Part shown: in pieces, positions 35,790-44,099 of the stretch | How the letters are laid out: every line of letters starts with the position of its first letter | Position numbering within the stretch: position 1 is the first letter of the stretch | Notes under the pieces: model-generated | Databases searched by the model: none | Seen by the model: only the letters and a program-made list of their open reading frames with translations | Told to the model about the DNA's origin: nothing | Assembly (NCBI RefSeq): GCF_009873495.1 | Contig: NZ_CP046710.1 | Location: 1 to 54,032, forward strand | Origin: Nostoc sp. ATCC 53789 | Lineage (GTDB): Bacteria; Cyanobacteriota; Cyanobacteriia; Cyanobacteriales; Nostocaceae | Direction: 5' to 3' | Length of the DNA: 54,032 bases | Position numbers and translations under genes: made by a program

Positions 35790-36060
35790 ACATAAACGCT
35801 CCGGCTTGCAAACAAGAAAATTGTTGGCTCACATTAATTGCAAATAAGATTACACTTCGGCTCACATTAATTGCAAATAAGATTACACTTCGGCTCACAT
35901 TAATTGCAAACAGACTCATTATTATTTGCAACGGGCTTGCAATCATCCGACTTGGCTCAAATTAATTGCAAATAAGCCAGATGCAGATAAAGCGGTGGGT
36001 ATGCTTGTCTGCAAGAGTATCGAGATGAAAAAGATTTAATGTACTAAATATGACCAATAA
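35775..36060. repeat. Left end of the transposon with TnsB-type sites
   Basis: After the 48-base terminal segment, the 20-base unit GGCTCACATTAATTGCAAAT occurs at 35826, 35859, 35892 (last base changed) and 35954 (one change). One 33-base copy is extra compared with the right end. These should be the sites bound by the transposase. Confidence 0.8.
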
Positions 36061-37032
36061 TTAAAGTGGCAACCCCGCAGCTAGCATTTGCTCTTGTAAT
36101 TCACGCGCACGAGTGGGATCAAGTTGTCCGCGAAACAGCGATTTAATTTCAGCCGGCTTGGCATTGAACTGTTCCGCCAAGCCCCTCACGTCATAGCCAT
36201 GCCTTGTGAGAGTGGGTTCCAAATCGTCAATTTGCTTTGACAGAACTGACTCCACAATCACCGTAGTCACAGGTTTGACCGCGACTCGGTACGCCGCCTC
36301 CAAAGCTAGTGTCAAATGTTGCTCAATTTGTAGTGGTGTCAAGAGCCGCGTGGCAAGTAATTCAATAGCTTCCGCCTCCAATATTTCACCAATTGGAGTA
36401 TCAGAGATAGTGCATTCAGATACTAGCCATTCAATATATTCTCGCTGATTGCCAACAATGCCTTCCAAGGAGAAGACTGTTGCTCGATAACCGATTTCTT
36501 CCATAGTCGGACGGCGCAGATCATTTTTCAGTTTGGGATGACCAGCCAGCACCACTGAAAGTGTGCCACCACCGTCTTCAACTACTTCGATTAAACGTTT
36601 GAGTCCCGTCAGGGTACTGTAATGAAGGTCATGAGCCTCATCAACAAACAGTGCTACTGACTTTTTACCTTTTCTAATCAGGTCGCGTAGTTCCCGTTCC
36701 CGTTTTTCACCGTCTTTAGGGATTTTAATTTCCTTATCTGTGGATAAATCGTAGAATAAAGCAGCAATAAGTGTTGGCAGTGTCGCCCGTTCTTTATCTA
36801 CAGAAAGGGACTTCGAGACTAGAATCTTACCTTCTTTCTCCAAAACATCAAACAAGCGTCGTAAAGTAGTCGTCTTGCCACACCCAATAATTCCCGTTAT
36901 GGCAATCAGTTTCCCTGAATGGATGGCAGCTTTAATGTCTTTGAACATTTGCTTTTGATGGTCTGTTTCGTAGTAACCAGCCTTGGGAAATTCCTTGACC
37001 AAACGAAAGTGTTCCATTACTTCAGTGAGCAT
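36061..37032 (-). CDS. TnsC/TniB-type AAA+ ATPase
   Basis: 323 residues from the ATG at 37032, set by GGAGGG about 8 bases upstream and overlapping the tnsB end by 11 bases. ITGIIGCGKTTTLRRL is the Walker A (about 43), VALFVDEAHDLHY the Walker B, LSVVLAGHPKLK the sensor region. The size fits TniB or short TnsC proteins. It would form the ATP-dependent filament that presents the target to TnsB. With no TniQ, target choice may depend on TnsC itself. Confidence 0.85.
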   Translation of the reverse strand: MLTEVMEHFRLVKEFPKAGYYETDHQKQMFKDIKAAIHSGKLIAITGIIGCGKTTTLRRLFDVLEKEGKILVSKSLSVDKERATLPTLIAALFYDLSTDKEIKIPKDGEKRERELRDLIRKGKKSVALFVDEAHDLHYSTLTGLKRLIEVVEDGGGTLSVVLAGHPKLKNDLRRPTMEEIGYRATVFSLEGIVGNQREYIEWLVSECTISDTPIGEILEAEAIELLATRLLTPLQIEQHLTLALEAAYRVAVKPVTTVIVESVLSKQIDDLEPTLTRHGYDVRGLAEQFNAKPAEIKSLFRGQLDPTRARELQEQMLAAGLPL

Positions 37033-38683
37033 TTTGCTGCCCTCCTTTGTTCGAGTGGAAATACTGCCGTACTCGTTCAATAATCACTTTTTTATTCAAA
37101 GTCTCAGCTAGCAGCCCATCAATAAAGGCAATTTGTTCAGTGGATAATTTCGCCAAAGGTTTAGCGAGATAATCTGAAATCGCCAGTTTAGCGAATAATA
37201 CAGTGGGATAAGTAAATTCTTGGAACGGGTCTGGGTCTTTAAAAGGTGTGACAGTTGGCTCAATTTCCTTGTACTTATCCACCAAAAATTGCAGATCCGC
37301 GTTTTTATCCAAGGCAGTTCGTGGCAAGCCCAGCTTAAGAGCTAAATCTGCAATCCGGTCTGCCCGTTCTTCGGTTTTAGTTTTCTTGTGTTTGCGATAG
37401 CGATGCAAGGGGATAGGCCCATCAACTGGGTAAAATGGGCCATAGCGTTGGTCGCCTTTCTCTACATATAATTCGTTATCAAAAAGACCCCACCACAGCA
37501 CCACAGTTTCGCCTGCTAAGTCTGGGTTTACTTCATAAGCCACGCCCTCAACTGATACTCTGGCTGTTGCATCCACTTTCCTTCGTTGCGGTTCGCGGGC
37601 AAAAGTACAAAATCGTTCCCAACTACACATCTGCCTGATTCCGCTTTTTGGCAGATTTCGCAACCAATCCTCTAAGCGTGAGTGCGCTTCTGTACGGTGT
37701 TTTTGGTCGTTATAATTTAGCAGATACTGCCGTAGCCATAGGTTAGCCTCAACTTCGTTTTCTGGTTCGTGAAAATGATACAGAGTCTCATGGGCTTCTT
37801 TGACTGTCCGGAACGGTCTTTCCACTTTTCCTTTGGAGCGAGCCGTTACCCTTCTCCCATCTTTACCCGCAGGCAGATGGCTAGCAAGCTTGATTCCCAG
37901 GCAGTCCATCACATTTTGAAATACATGGCTTTTGGCAATTGGCCCGTTGTCCGTATAGATCATCTCAGGAATTCCCTGGAAGGGGCATCCATCCGAGGTG
38001 GAAGCCGTCATTGCATTAAATAGGAAGCGCAACGCTGCTGTTACATCCTCTCCATAAACACAATGGTATTCCTGGTAACACACACCACTGCGGTCATCAA
38101 CGACACTATAAAGCATCAATAGCGGATTCCCTTTACCCGTTTCCACCCATAAGGGCTGCTTTACGTGTTTTAAATCGGACGGGCTAAGGTCGAAATGCCA
38201 ACATTCATTACTGTGAGTTGCTTGAAAACGTACCGCAGGCGGTTGACGAGTCATTGTGAGATGGTCGTAGCCCCATGTTTTCAAATAACGGTTGACAGTG
38301 GCTTTAGTTAACAACCCCTTGGGTGGTTTGATAAAACCTTGTGGGGTGTTCATCCCGAAATCTTCTAAAAGTTCAATCGCCCGTGCAGTGGAGACGTGCC
38401 GCCCTTTCTTGTTGCAAGTGCGGATTTTCGTTGCTGCAATGACTTCACAGTAAAGTTCCATTTCCGCCTGTGATAGCTTTCGAGGTGTCCCGCTATCTGA
38501 ACGGTTGATCGATTTGGGGCGTGATGAGTTACGCAAAGCACGATATAGAGTATCAATAGACACTCCATACAATGAAGCTGTTTCTTCCATGAGTTGCCGA
38601 CGTTCTTGGCAACGGCTTGGTAACATATCAAGTCGATGACGCAAGTTGGTTAAAGCTTCTGCTGGAATTTTCTTGCGGATCAT
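37022..38683 (-). CDS. TnsB/TniA-type DDE transposase
   Basis: 553 residues. N-terminal HTH segments (KIPAEALTNLRHRLDML, ASLYGVSIDTLYRAL) lead to the integrase core: D in CWHFDLSPSD (about 175), D in MIYTDNGP (about 260) and E in KGKVERPFRTVKE (about 300), then a Mu-transposase C-terminal beta-barrel (ATARVSVEGVAYEVNPDLAGE). All three catalytic acids are present. It cuts and joins the 3' ends; no TnsA is encoded here, so transposition is expected to be replicative. Translation appears coupled to tnsC. Confidence 0.9.
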   Translation of the reverse strand: MIRKKIPAEALTNLRHRLDMLPSRCQERRQLMEETASLYGVSIDTLYRALRNSSRPKSINRSDSGTPRKLSQAEMELYCEVIAATKIRTCNKKGRHVSTARAIELLEDFGMNTPQGFIKPPKGLLTKATVNRYLKTWGYDHLTMTRQPPAVRFQATHSNECWHFDLSPSDLKHVKQPLWVETGKGNPLLMLYSVVDDRSGVCYQEYHCVYGEDVTAALRFLFNAMTASTSDGCPFQGIPEMIYTDNGPIAKSHVFQNVMDCLGIKLASHLPAGKDGRRVTARSKGKVERPFRTVKEAHETLYHFHEPENEVEANLWLRQYLLNYNDQKHRTEAHSRLEDWLRNLPKSGIRQMCSWERFCTFAREPQRRKVDATARVSVEGVAYEVNPDLAGETVVLWWGLFDNELYVEKGDQRYGPFYPVDGPIPLHRYRKHKKTKTEERADRIADLALKLGLPRTALDKNADLQFLVDKYKEIEPTVTPFKDPDPFQEFTYPTVLFAKLAISDYLAKPLAKLSTEQIAFIDGLLAETLNKKVIIERVRQYFHSNKGGQQNAH

Positions 38684-38735
38684 GCTCGCCTGTATGTTCG
38701 CCTCATGTACTGTCCTTATCTTTAAGTTTGTAGCA

Positions 38736-38841
38736 GAAAACTGACCACAGAAATTACATTCTGTTGCCAGTTAGGTGAAAAAGTATAACAATTTGAGATA
38801 GATTAGCTTCAAATGAGGCTTGAAAACTCACCACAGAAATT
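38736..38841. repeat. Paired 20-bp repeats, candidate recombination site
   Basis: GAAAACTGACCACAGAAATT (38736-38755) recurs with one change at 38822-38841, 86 bases on. They lie in the spacer between divergent tnsB and tyrosine recombinase genes, the usual place for a resolution site that also contains the promoters. Confidence 0.55.
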
Positions 38842-38861
38842 TTTGAAGGAAGTTTGGTGCT

Positions 38862-39794
38862 GTGGATACACTTTACTTATCTGAAGCCGAAGCACTACTC
38901 ATAGAGTATGAGGCGTTCCTAAAAGGTAAAACGCATAGCACTATTGATGCCTATATGCGTATCATTAGGCAGCTTCTTCTTTGGATTGTAGAACATCCTG
39001 GGAGTGGAGGAGATTTTCAACCCGAACAGTTGACCAAAACGGCGATGGAAATTTATCTCGCCTATCTAGATACGTCAGGTTACAGCATTGCTCACCAAGC
39101 ACGGGTTAAATCTGCTGTCAGTGGTTTTGCCCGTTGGCTCATTGAGGAGAAGGGAATTTTACGTCGCAACCCCACCAGAGGATTAAACATTCCAGCCCAG
39201 CCACTTTTAGCCCCCAGACAATTGACTCCTGACCAACGTTATATTTTACGCAACCTGATCGAAAAAGATGGTCATCCACGTAGCATGGCTGTGTTTGCAT
39301 TGGGGTACTGGGCTGGTTGTCGCGTGAGTGATGTTTCCTGGCTACGGATAGAGCATACCCATATTGGCCCCAAAGTTGGCTGGTTGCACGTTGGTTACAA
39401 GGGTGGTAAGGCGCGAGATATTGATCTAATTAACGCTGTCCGAAAACCAATGTATGAATATATTCATCACGGCGGGCGAGATACTGAGAGTGATTACACT
39501 TTTACCTCTCAGCGCAATGAGAGGCTGACCGAAGCCGGCATTCATCGCTGGTGGAAAAACATTAAAGCACAAGCAACTGTTTCTGAGTGGGAACTCATCC
39601 ATGATGTAACTTTTCATGATCTGCGTCATGATTTCGCTCACCGAGCGCGTGAAGCAGGATGGACTTTGGAGGAGGTTGCTTATTATCTTGGTCATATCAC
39701 CAAAAAGGGAACTCCAGCTATTCAAACCACGGTTCGGTACACTCAAAGTAGCCGACAGCAAGTGAAAGACAAGCTTGCATTACTCAAGGGATAA
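38862..39794 (+). CDS. Tyrosine recombinase of the transposon (cointegrate resolution)
   Basis: 310 residues from a GTG with AAGGA upstream. The core-binding domain covers residues 5-110. Catalytic residues: R in GYWAGCRVSDVS (about 150), K in YKGGKARDI, HDLRHDFAHR (about 250), H in LGHITKKG (about 280), Y in TTVRYTQ (about 293). Tn5053-type elements usually carry a serine resolvase; here a tyrosine enzyme takes that place, as in Tn4651-type systems. It would act on the paired repeats just upstream and resolve cointegrates made by replicative transposition. Confidence 0.85.
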   Translation: MDTLYLSEAEALLIEYEAFLKGKTHSTIDAYMRIIRQLLLWIVEHPGSGGDFQPEQLTKTAMEIYLAYLDTSGYSIAHQARVKSAVSGFARWLIEEKGILRRNPTRGLNIPAQPLLAPRQLTPDQRYILRNLIEKDGHPRSMAVFALGYWAGCRVSDVSWLRIEHTHIGPKVGWLHVGYKGGKARDIDLINAVRKPMYEYIHHGGRDTESDYTFTSQRNERLTEAGIHRWWKNIKAQATVSEWELIHDVTFHDLRHDFAHRAREAGWTLEEVAYYLGHITKKGTPAIQTTVRYTQSSRQQVKDKLALLKG

Positions 39795-40030
39795 AGGAGA
39801 GATAGCAACGCCCAAAGGATTTTATATTGCTCTATCCAACAGTTGCTGAGCAGGCATTCGGCTTATTTGCAATTAATGTGAGCCAAGTCGGATGATTGCA
39901 AGCCCATTGCAAATAATAATGAGTCTGTTTGCAATTAATGTGAGCCGAAGTCCAATCTGATTTGCAACTAATGTGAGCCAAGAATTTTCTTGTTTGCAAG
40001 CCGGAGCGTTTATGTTTGCGAGCCGCAACA
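39795..40030. repeat. Right end of the transposon with TnsB-type sites
   Basis: On the minus strand it repeats the left end: 48 identical terminal bases, then units at 39960-39979 (one change), 39927-39946 and 39865-39884. The stretch up to about 39850 matches the inner left end closely, with one unit fewer. Confidence 0.8.
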
Positions 40031-40588
40031 CTTAAGCTTGCCAAACCAGCCAAACATCCAGCGATAAGCATAAAAACGTTTTCCTGGCTCAACTTGGGTT
40101 AAATACTGCCCGATATTTTCAAACTCAGCATGAAGAAAAGCGTATTCTTCTGCTGATTGTCGTTCTAGAAATTTAACGGTATTAGCAAGATGATCCGCTT
40201 GATAATTGCTCCTAGCATCGTAATCCCCAGCACGAGTTAGAGCATCTACAAAATTACCACGCACAAAAGGCAAGGGGGCAATTTCTTTGGTGCGGTTCGA
40301 GTGTTCGACAACAAACCATAGCCATGCAGCACCGCCAATTAAACCACCAACTATAGCCAGTGGGTTGACCGCATAACAAACTGCTCCTATCCCAGATGCC
40401 ATCAAGCCAAGTACACGGGTCATGTCTGCTTCATTCTCAGAAACTCGGGCCATTTCAAATAATTGATCCTTGCGCTCTTGCAACCATTCAGAAACATTTC
40501 CTGCCTCCAAATGGGATAAGGCCGGATATGTTTCGCGTAAGTGTTCCGTTTCCTTGGTTGTAATTTTTGGGATATTGTTACTTTGCAT
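40031..40588 (-). pseudogene. Truncated N-terminal copy of the coupling-protein-like ATPase
   Basis: 186 residues from the ATG at 40588 (MQSNNIPKITTKETEH) to FGWFGKLK, where the transposon end cuts it; five codons of transposon sequence (CCGSQT) then precede a stop. It aligns along its whole length with residues 7-193 of the gene at 33879-35789, at about 90 % identity with many scattered changes (RETYPALSHLEAGNV against RESYPSLSHLEAGNI). The ATPase domain is absent. It keeps the original start and the connection to the upstream operon. The divergence shows that the two copies come from different parental genes. Confidence 0.82.
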
Positions 40589-40653
40589 AAAACAAATACC
40601 TCGTTGAGTAGTGAGTGCCGCTCAATGTAGAGAGTTGTTGAGCGGCACTCACT

Positions 40654-41370
40654 TTAATCTTTCGTCAACCGCCAGATGGCAAACCCAATTTCACCTACCA
40701 TCATTGTCCCAATGTTGAATAAGGTGCAGCCCAATATCATCAACGGGGCTGTGTAGTCGAATGGGTTACGAGCCGCAAAGGTGGTGACAATATCGAATGT
40801 CCAAACCGCAATCACAACCAGCCCTGCACTAGAGCGATCGCGTGTACCTGCGGTCTTGTAGTCTTGCCACAACTGGCCTACTAAGTCAATCTTGCCACTA
40901 GGCTTTGTTTCAAGCTCATAAACCATGTGGTCTTGAAGTTCCCGTCGTGCTGAATCTGGGTTCTTACCGCGTAGGGCATGGGCTTCGATTACTTGAACAC
41001 CCACAGAAACCATAAATGCCAAGTAAAACAAAGGATTGAACAGTGCAAACGGCACATTTAGCCAATTCCAAGCCGGCTCAAACCAAGGACAAACCGGGGG
41101 CCCAGTAAAGATTAATTGCCAAGTTGAATCAGCACTAATTACAGAACCACCAATAAATAAAATCCCGCCTACCAAGGCACGACCCGCGCCACCGTTAGCA
41201 ACAAACTGATTGACGATAGCGGCGGCTGCCCTAATAGGTAAACCAACAATCATTACAACAGCCTTGGCGCAAAAATCGATGATTTCACCAAGCGATCGCT
41301 TCTTACCCTTGGGTTTACCATCACTGTTACCAGTGCTATTACTTTCTGCACCAGATGTTCCTAACGCCAT
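40654..41370 (-). CDS. Membrane protein of the transfer-like operon
   Basis: 238 residues. A polar N-terminus with a basic stretch (SDGKPKGKKRSLGEIIDF) is followed by four to five hydrophobic segments (AVVMIVGLPIRAAAAIV, ALVGGILFIGGSVIS, FNPLFYLAFMVSVGV, LVVIAVWTFDIVTTFAA, PLMILGCTLFNIGTMMVGE). Family unknown. Its ATG touches the stop of the preceding gene and it is followed by the truncated ATPase copy. A part of the transfer apparatus is inferred from position alone. Confidence 0.6.
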   Translation of the reverse strand: MALGTSGAESNSTGNSDGKPKGKKRSLGEIIDFCAKAVVMIVGLPIRAAAAIVNQFVANGGAGRALVGGILFIGGSVISADSTWQLIFTGPPVCPWFEPAWNWLNVPFALFNPLFYLAFMVSVGVQVIEAHALRGKNPDSARRELQDHMVYELETKPSGKIDLVGQLWQDYKTAGTRDRSSAGLVVIAVWTFDIVTTFAARNPFDYTAPLMILGCTLFNIGTMMVGEIGFAIWRLTKD

Positions 41371-41780
41371 TATTTTCTCCTCACTGGTTTGGTATTTTGA
41401 ACGCTTTTACAAATCTCTTTAGCTTTGTATTTCCATTTCCAAATCCCTTCTTCAATCCGACCTATGCAGCGCCCAGAAGCATCAAAGACATCAACAATCT
41501 CGTCATCAAGATATAGGGTTGTGTCTGGTCTGGGATTGCGTTTACTGCTGTCAAAATAATTCGTGATTCTCAGTTTTCGAGTTGTGGGCATGACTCCGGC
41601 TTCATATAACGCATCGCTGGTTTTAGCCCGTTCTTCTATGCGCTGACGCTCTAATCCTTCGGTGGCTTTTAATCTTTCGGCTTCTGCATAAGCCCCCAAT
41701 TTGGGTACTAAGGGGATGATTACAGGCAAGAAGCAGACTAAGACTCCAGCTAAGGCTAAATACAATTGCTTCTTGTACAT
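41370..41780 (-). CDS. Small single-pass protein, unknown
   Basis: 136 residues. An N-terminal hydrophobic helix (LYLALAGVLVCFLPVIIPLVP, about 6-26) is either a signal or an anchor. The rest is charged, helical at first (AEAERLKATEGLERQRIEER) then beta-like (DTTLYLDDEIVDVFDASGR). It ends where the next membrane protein begins (shared base at 41370) and starts 2 bases after the 85-residue gene, a tightly packed operon. Confidence 0.58.
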   Translation of the reverse strand: MYKKQLYLALAGVLVCFLPVIIPLVPKLGAYAEAERLKATEGLERQRIEERAKTSDALYEAGVMPTTRKLRITNYFDSSKRNPRPDTTLYLDDEIVDVFDASGRCIGRIEEGIWKWKYKAKEICKSVQNTKPVRRK

Positions 41781-41781
41781 C

Positions 41782-42039
41782 TCACTGCACCATTGCGCTG
41801 ATTAGTGCAAACTTCTCCCATTGCTTTAACTCATGCAGTCGTTTCAATACTGACTCCGCTTCGTTGCTAGGAGCGGTAGAAGATTCACACTCTAGCCATG
41901 CTTCATGAGCGATTTTTGCAATTAACCAGAGCGTGTCTGATTCGCTCATCTTCTCTAGTCCTTCGCCCCATGTCTCACACATATCTTTAATCAGTGCGTT
42001 GTCGTGGGAGAGGGAATAATATCCTACGGGGTGCGCCAT
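41782..42039 (-). CDS. Small soluble protein, unknown
   Basis: 85 residues, mostly helical and acidic (MCETWGEGLEKMSESDTLWL, then SVLKRLHELKQWEKFALISA). No recognised domain. It begins the tightly packed cluster with the two membrane proteins, downstream of the GTTTC repeat array, which may hold its promoter or operator. Confidence 0.55.
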   Translation of the reverse strand: MAHPVGYYSLSHDNALIKDMCETWGEGLEKMSESDTLWLIAKIAHEAWLECESSTAPSNEAESVLKRLHELKQWEKFALISAMVQ

Positions 42040-42083
42040 TTTGATATCCTCAATTTGTGTTTTTTCGGTTGCAACAAAAAGGC

Positions 42084-42209
42084 GTTTCGTGTTTCACAAG
42101 GCGTTTCGTGTTTCACGTTTCACACTGTGGTCATACCGTTTCCCGGTTGTTGTGAGGCTGAAACATTGATGAAACCGTTGAAACAGTTTCATGAAACGTT
42201 TTGTGAAAC
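42084..42209. repeat. Array of eleven GTTTC/GAAAC words
   Basis: In 126 bases GTTTC occurs seven times (42084, 42091, 42103, 42110, 42117, 42138, 42186) and GAAAC five or so times (42160, 42171, 42180, 42193, 42205), many as GTTTCAC or GTGAAAC. The first half is a direct repeat of GGCGTTTCGTGTTTCAC. It lies between two minus-strand genes. It looks like an operator cluster or a plasmid centromere. Confidence 0.7.
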
Positions 42210-42242
42210 ACTACCGCGTCCAACTGCCAACAATCATGTTCT

Positions 42243-42479
42243 TCAAACTTGGGAGTAGAACTCGATATTTAGGATTGCTTCGTGAATCTCCATCAAGGCT
42301 TGGACTGCATCACCAATTTTTAGGTCGTTTGATGTACTGAACCTTTCGGATGCTTCGATTTGCTTGTAATTTGGCGATGCTTGCACAAACCTTAGAGTCT
42401 GTTCACAACCCAGGATAATGGTCATTATTTCGATAGTTGTTAGGCTTGGTTGTGTCTTTTGGGTGTCTTGGTCGCTCAT
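42243..42479 (-). CDS. Small unknown protein of the ParM operon
   Basis: 78 residues, helical (LTTIEIMTIILGCEQTLRFV, then DAVQALMEIHEAILNIEF). Family unknown. It follows the small ParM partner by 44 bases on the same strand and precedes the GTTTC array. Confidence 0.5.
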   Translation of the reverse strand: MSDQDTQKTQPSLTTIEIMTIILGCEQTLRFVQASPNYKQIEASERFSTSNDLKIGDAVQALMEIHEAILNIEFYSQV

Positions 42480-42523
42480 GACTTCTTTCCTTGACTTTGA
42501 GCTTTTATCGGTGCGGTTGGGGC

Positions 42524-42805
42524 TTAAAAGCTCCCCATTGGGGCAAATTTCTTAGCTTGTGGTGATAGCTGAGGTTTGATAGATGGTGGCTGAAGAGTGT
42601 TTTGTGTAGGCGTTTGAGCTACTAGAGATGACTGTATAGGTAGTTGGTGTGAGTGCTTTAAGCAGTTAACTAGACAATCACCGTAATTGACTAGCAGCAA
42701 GGTAAACAGTTGAGAGAGGTTATCGATTCCAGTCGCTTCTAAAATTTCTTCGGCTTTGGGCTTGTACTTGGGATTAAGAACAATTCTTGTTTGCGTCATT
42801 GGCAT
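42524..42805 (-). CDS. Small ParM partner, possible ParR-type adaptor
   Basis: 93 residues. The start is fixed at the ATG at 42805, which overlaps the parM stop (TAATG). MTQTRIVLNPKYKPKAEEIL begins with a short strand followed by helices, like ribbon-helix-helix adaptor proteins; the last 35 residues are a polar tail (PTQNTLQPPSIKPQLSP). ParR adaptors bind the centromere and the filament end; that role is inferred from coupling to parM and size. Confidence 0.6.
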   Translation of the reverse strand: MPMTQTRIVLNPKYKPKAEEILEATGIDNLSQLFTLLLVNYGDCLVNCLKHSHQLPIQSSLVAQTPTQNTLQPPSIKPQLSPQAKKFAPMGSF

Positions 42806-43842
42806 TACTCCTGATAAGCCATTGCAATGATGTTGAATAACTGCGGTGATGGGGCAATCTTGAAGCGATCTCCAGAAGTTGCACAGATAGGGGCGGCGAT
42901 ATCTGCACTCCCGCCTACAATCAAGACTTCTCCCAACTCTGGTAGGTGTTGCGCCCACTTCGAGCGAATTTCTCTCCGGGCTGACTCTACCCACTGGTCA
43001 CAGGCTTTTTCAAAGATGGAGGAGAAATCAAGTTTGTCTGTCCCGTAGAGGCAATCACCACGAGCGATCGCGTCCATGATGCCCTGTAAACTGGGGCTGT
43101 AATCGAGAGAGTAGACCTCTTTCATCTCTACCGCTACTTGCTGGGCGAGTGCCTTGGTTCCGGGTAGAATCACCTCCGCATCATGGATCATTGTTCCGTT
43201 CGGCGTGTAAATTCTGGCTATAGCCGTGCCGCCTCCTAAATCCCAAATCGCGTTTTTCGCATCTGGGAAGCTAAAAAAACCTTGATTTAAGGCGTAGTGG
43301 AATGCTGGCTCAGTCTCATCAACTGGGACAACTTCACCCACGGTATAGGTGATGTATTCGCCATTGCGTTTAAATTCTTTGGTCAGTGGGTGGTTAGCAA
43401 TTCGCTTCACTGCGGCTACATCGTCATCGTTGAGAGTATTCGGCAGTGCCACAATCATCTGCTGGATGTGTACAGATGTTTGTCCGGGATTGGGCTGGAT
43501 TGCCGCTAGTGCCAGGATGGATGCCAATTGGCATTTATCTGTTTGGAAAGTCGGCTCACCACCTAGTTCTTGAGCTAATCGCCCAATTACAAAGCGTTTA
43601 CCATCAATTTCAATCAATACTGACTGGTCATCGGGCTTGAGCCGTTTCCACTGGTATTCACTGACTTCTTTTACAACACTAAGCAGACATTGCACAACGT
43701 TGTTGGGGTCAATCCACTTCACAAAACGGTTGCCCCCATCAAAAACTACTCGCGGTCTTATCTGTCCGTGCTGTGGACTTACAAACCCGTTACTTGGCGG
43801 ATAGGATAAGCCGTAAACTGGCTGGATATATGCGTAATTCAT
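42805..43842 (-). CDS. parM: Actin-like plasmid segregation protein (ParM/StbA type)
   Basis: 345 residues. The actin/Hsp70-fold marks are VVFDGGNRFVKWID (phosphate 1, about 33), AIWDLGGGTAIARIY (phosphate 2, about 193) and VLIVGGSADIAAP (adenosine, about 308). Such proteins form ATP-driven filaments that push plasmid copies apart. It overlaps the small partner by one base, as expected for a type II partition locus. Divergent to it lies a 49-residue DNA-binding-like protein, with AGTGAA/TTCACT sites between. Archaeal and cyanobacterial relatives of this actin type are known on large plasmids. Confidence 0.82.
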   Translation of the reverse strand: MNYAYIQPVYGLSYPPSNGFVSPQHGQIRPRVVFDGGNRFVKWIDPNNVVQCLLSVVKEVSEYQWKRLKPDDQSVLIEIDGKRFVIGRLAQELGGEPTFQTDKCQLASILALAAIQPNPGQTSVHIQQMIVALPNTLNDDDVAAVKRIANHPLTKEFKRNGEYITYTVGEVVPVDETEPAFHYALNQGFFSFPDAKNAIWDLGGGTAIARIYTPNGTMIHDAEVILPGTKALAQQVAVEMKEVYSLDYSPSLQGIMDAIARGDCLYGTDKLDFSSIFEKACDQWVESARREIRSKWAQHLPELGEVLIVGGSADIAAPICATSGDRFKIAPSPQLFNIIAMAYQE

Positions 43843-43992
43843 GGTTCAGATTTTAGAGTTAATCCTTTGATTGATAAGCGTTTGCGGTTAATTCTAGGCG
43901 GCTACTCAGTCCACTACCTATTTATCCTTGGTGTGGCATTTCACGCGCTTTATCGTCCGTTTTGCGCTCATGTCTACAATTTAGCACATTAA

Positions 43993-44085
43993 TTCACTTT
44001 GTATATTAGTGAAATAGTGAATTTACAGCATAGTTACTTATCGATATGCAAAAATGAATAATGAAAATTAATACAATATTTCACT
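43993..44085. promoter_or_regulatory. AGTGAA/TTCACT sites between parM and the small DNA-binding gene
   Basis: TTCACT at 43993, AGTGAA at 44008 and 44016, and TTCACT at 44080 lie in the AT-rich spacer of the divergent genes. The spacing of opposed hexamers suits a ribbon-helix-helix dimer. They could be the operator and perhaps the centromere. Confidence 0.5.
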
Positions 44086-44099
44086 AAATTAGATTTAAT

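Larger units (their letters stand above)
35775..40030. mobile_element. Tn7/Tn5053-like transposon: TnsB, TnsC, tyrosine recombinase
   Basis: 4256 bases bounded by TGTTGCGGCTCGCAAACATA at 35775 and its complement ending at 40030. The first 48 bases of both ends are identical and similarity continues for 150-200 bases with multiple copies of GGCTCACATTAATTGCAAAT. The terminal TGT/ACA and repeated binding sites are typical of Tn7-like elements. It carries tnsB and tnsC on the minus strand and a tyrosine recombinase on the plus strand. I see no tniQ, no resolvase of serine type and no cargo. The 5 bases next to the ends (TTACT and CTTAA) do not match, so there is no target duplication. Confidence 0.88.

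Noticed and set aside
35826..35973. CRISPR-like repeats or iterons
   Set aside because: The 20-bp units are mirrored at the other end of the transposon and fit TnsB binding sites.
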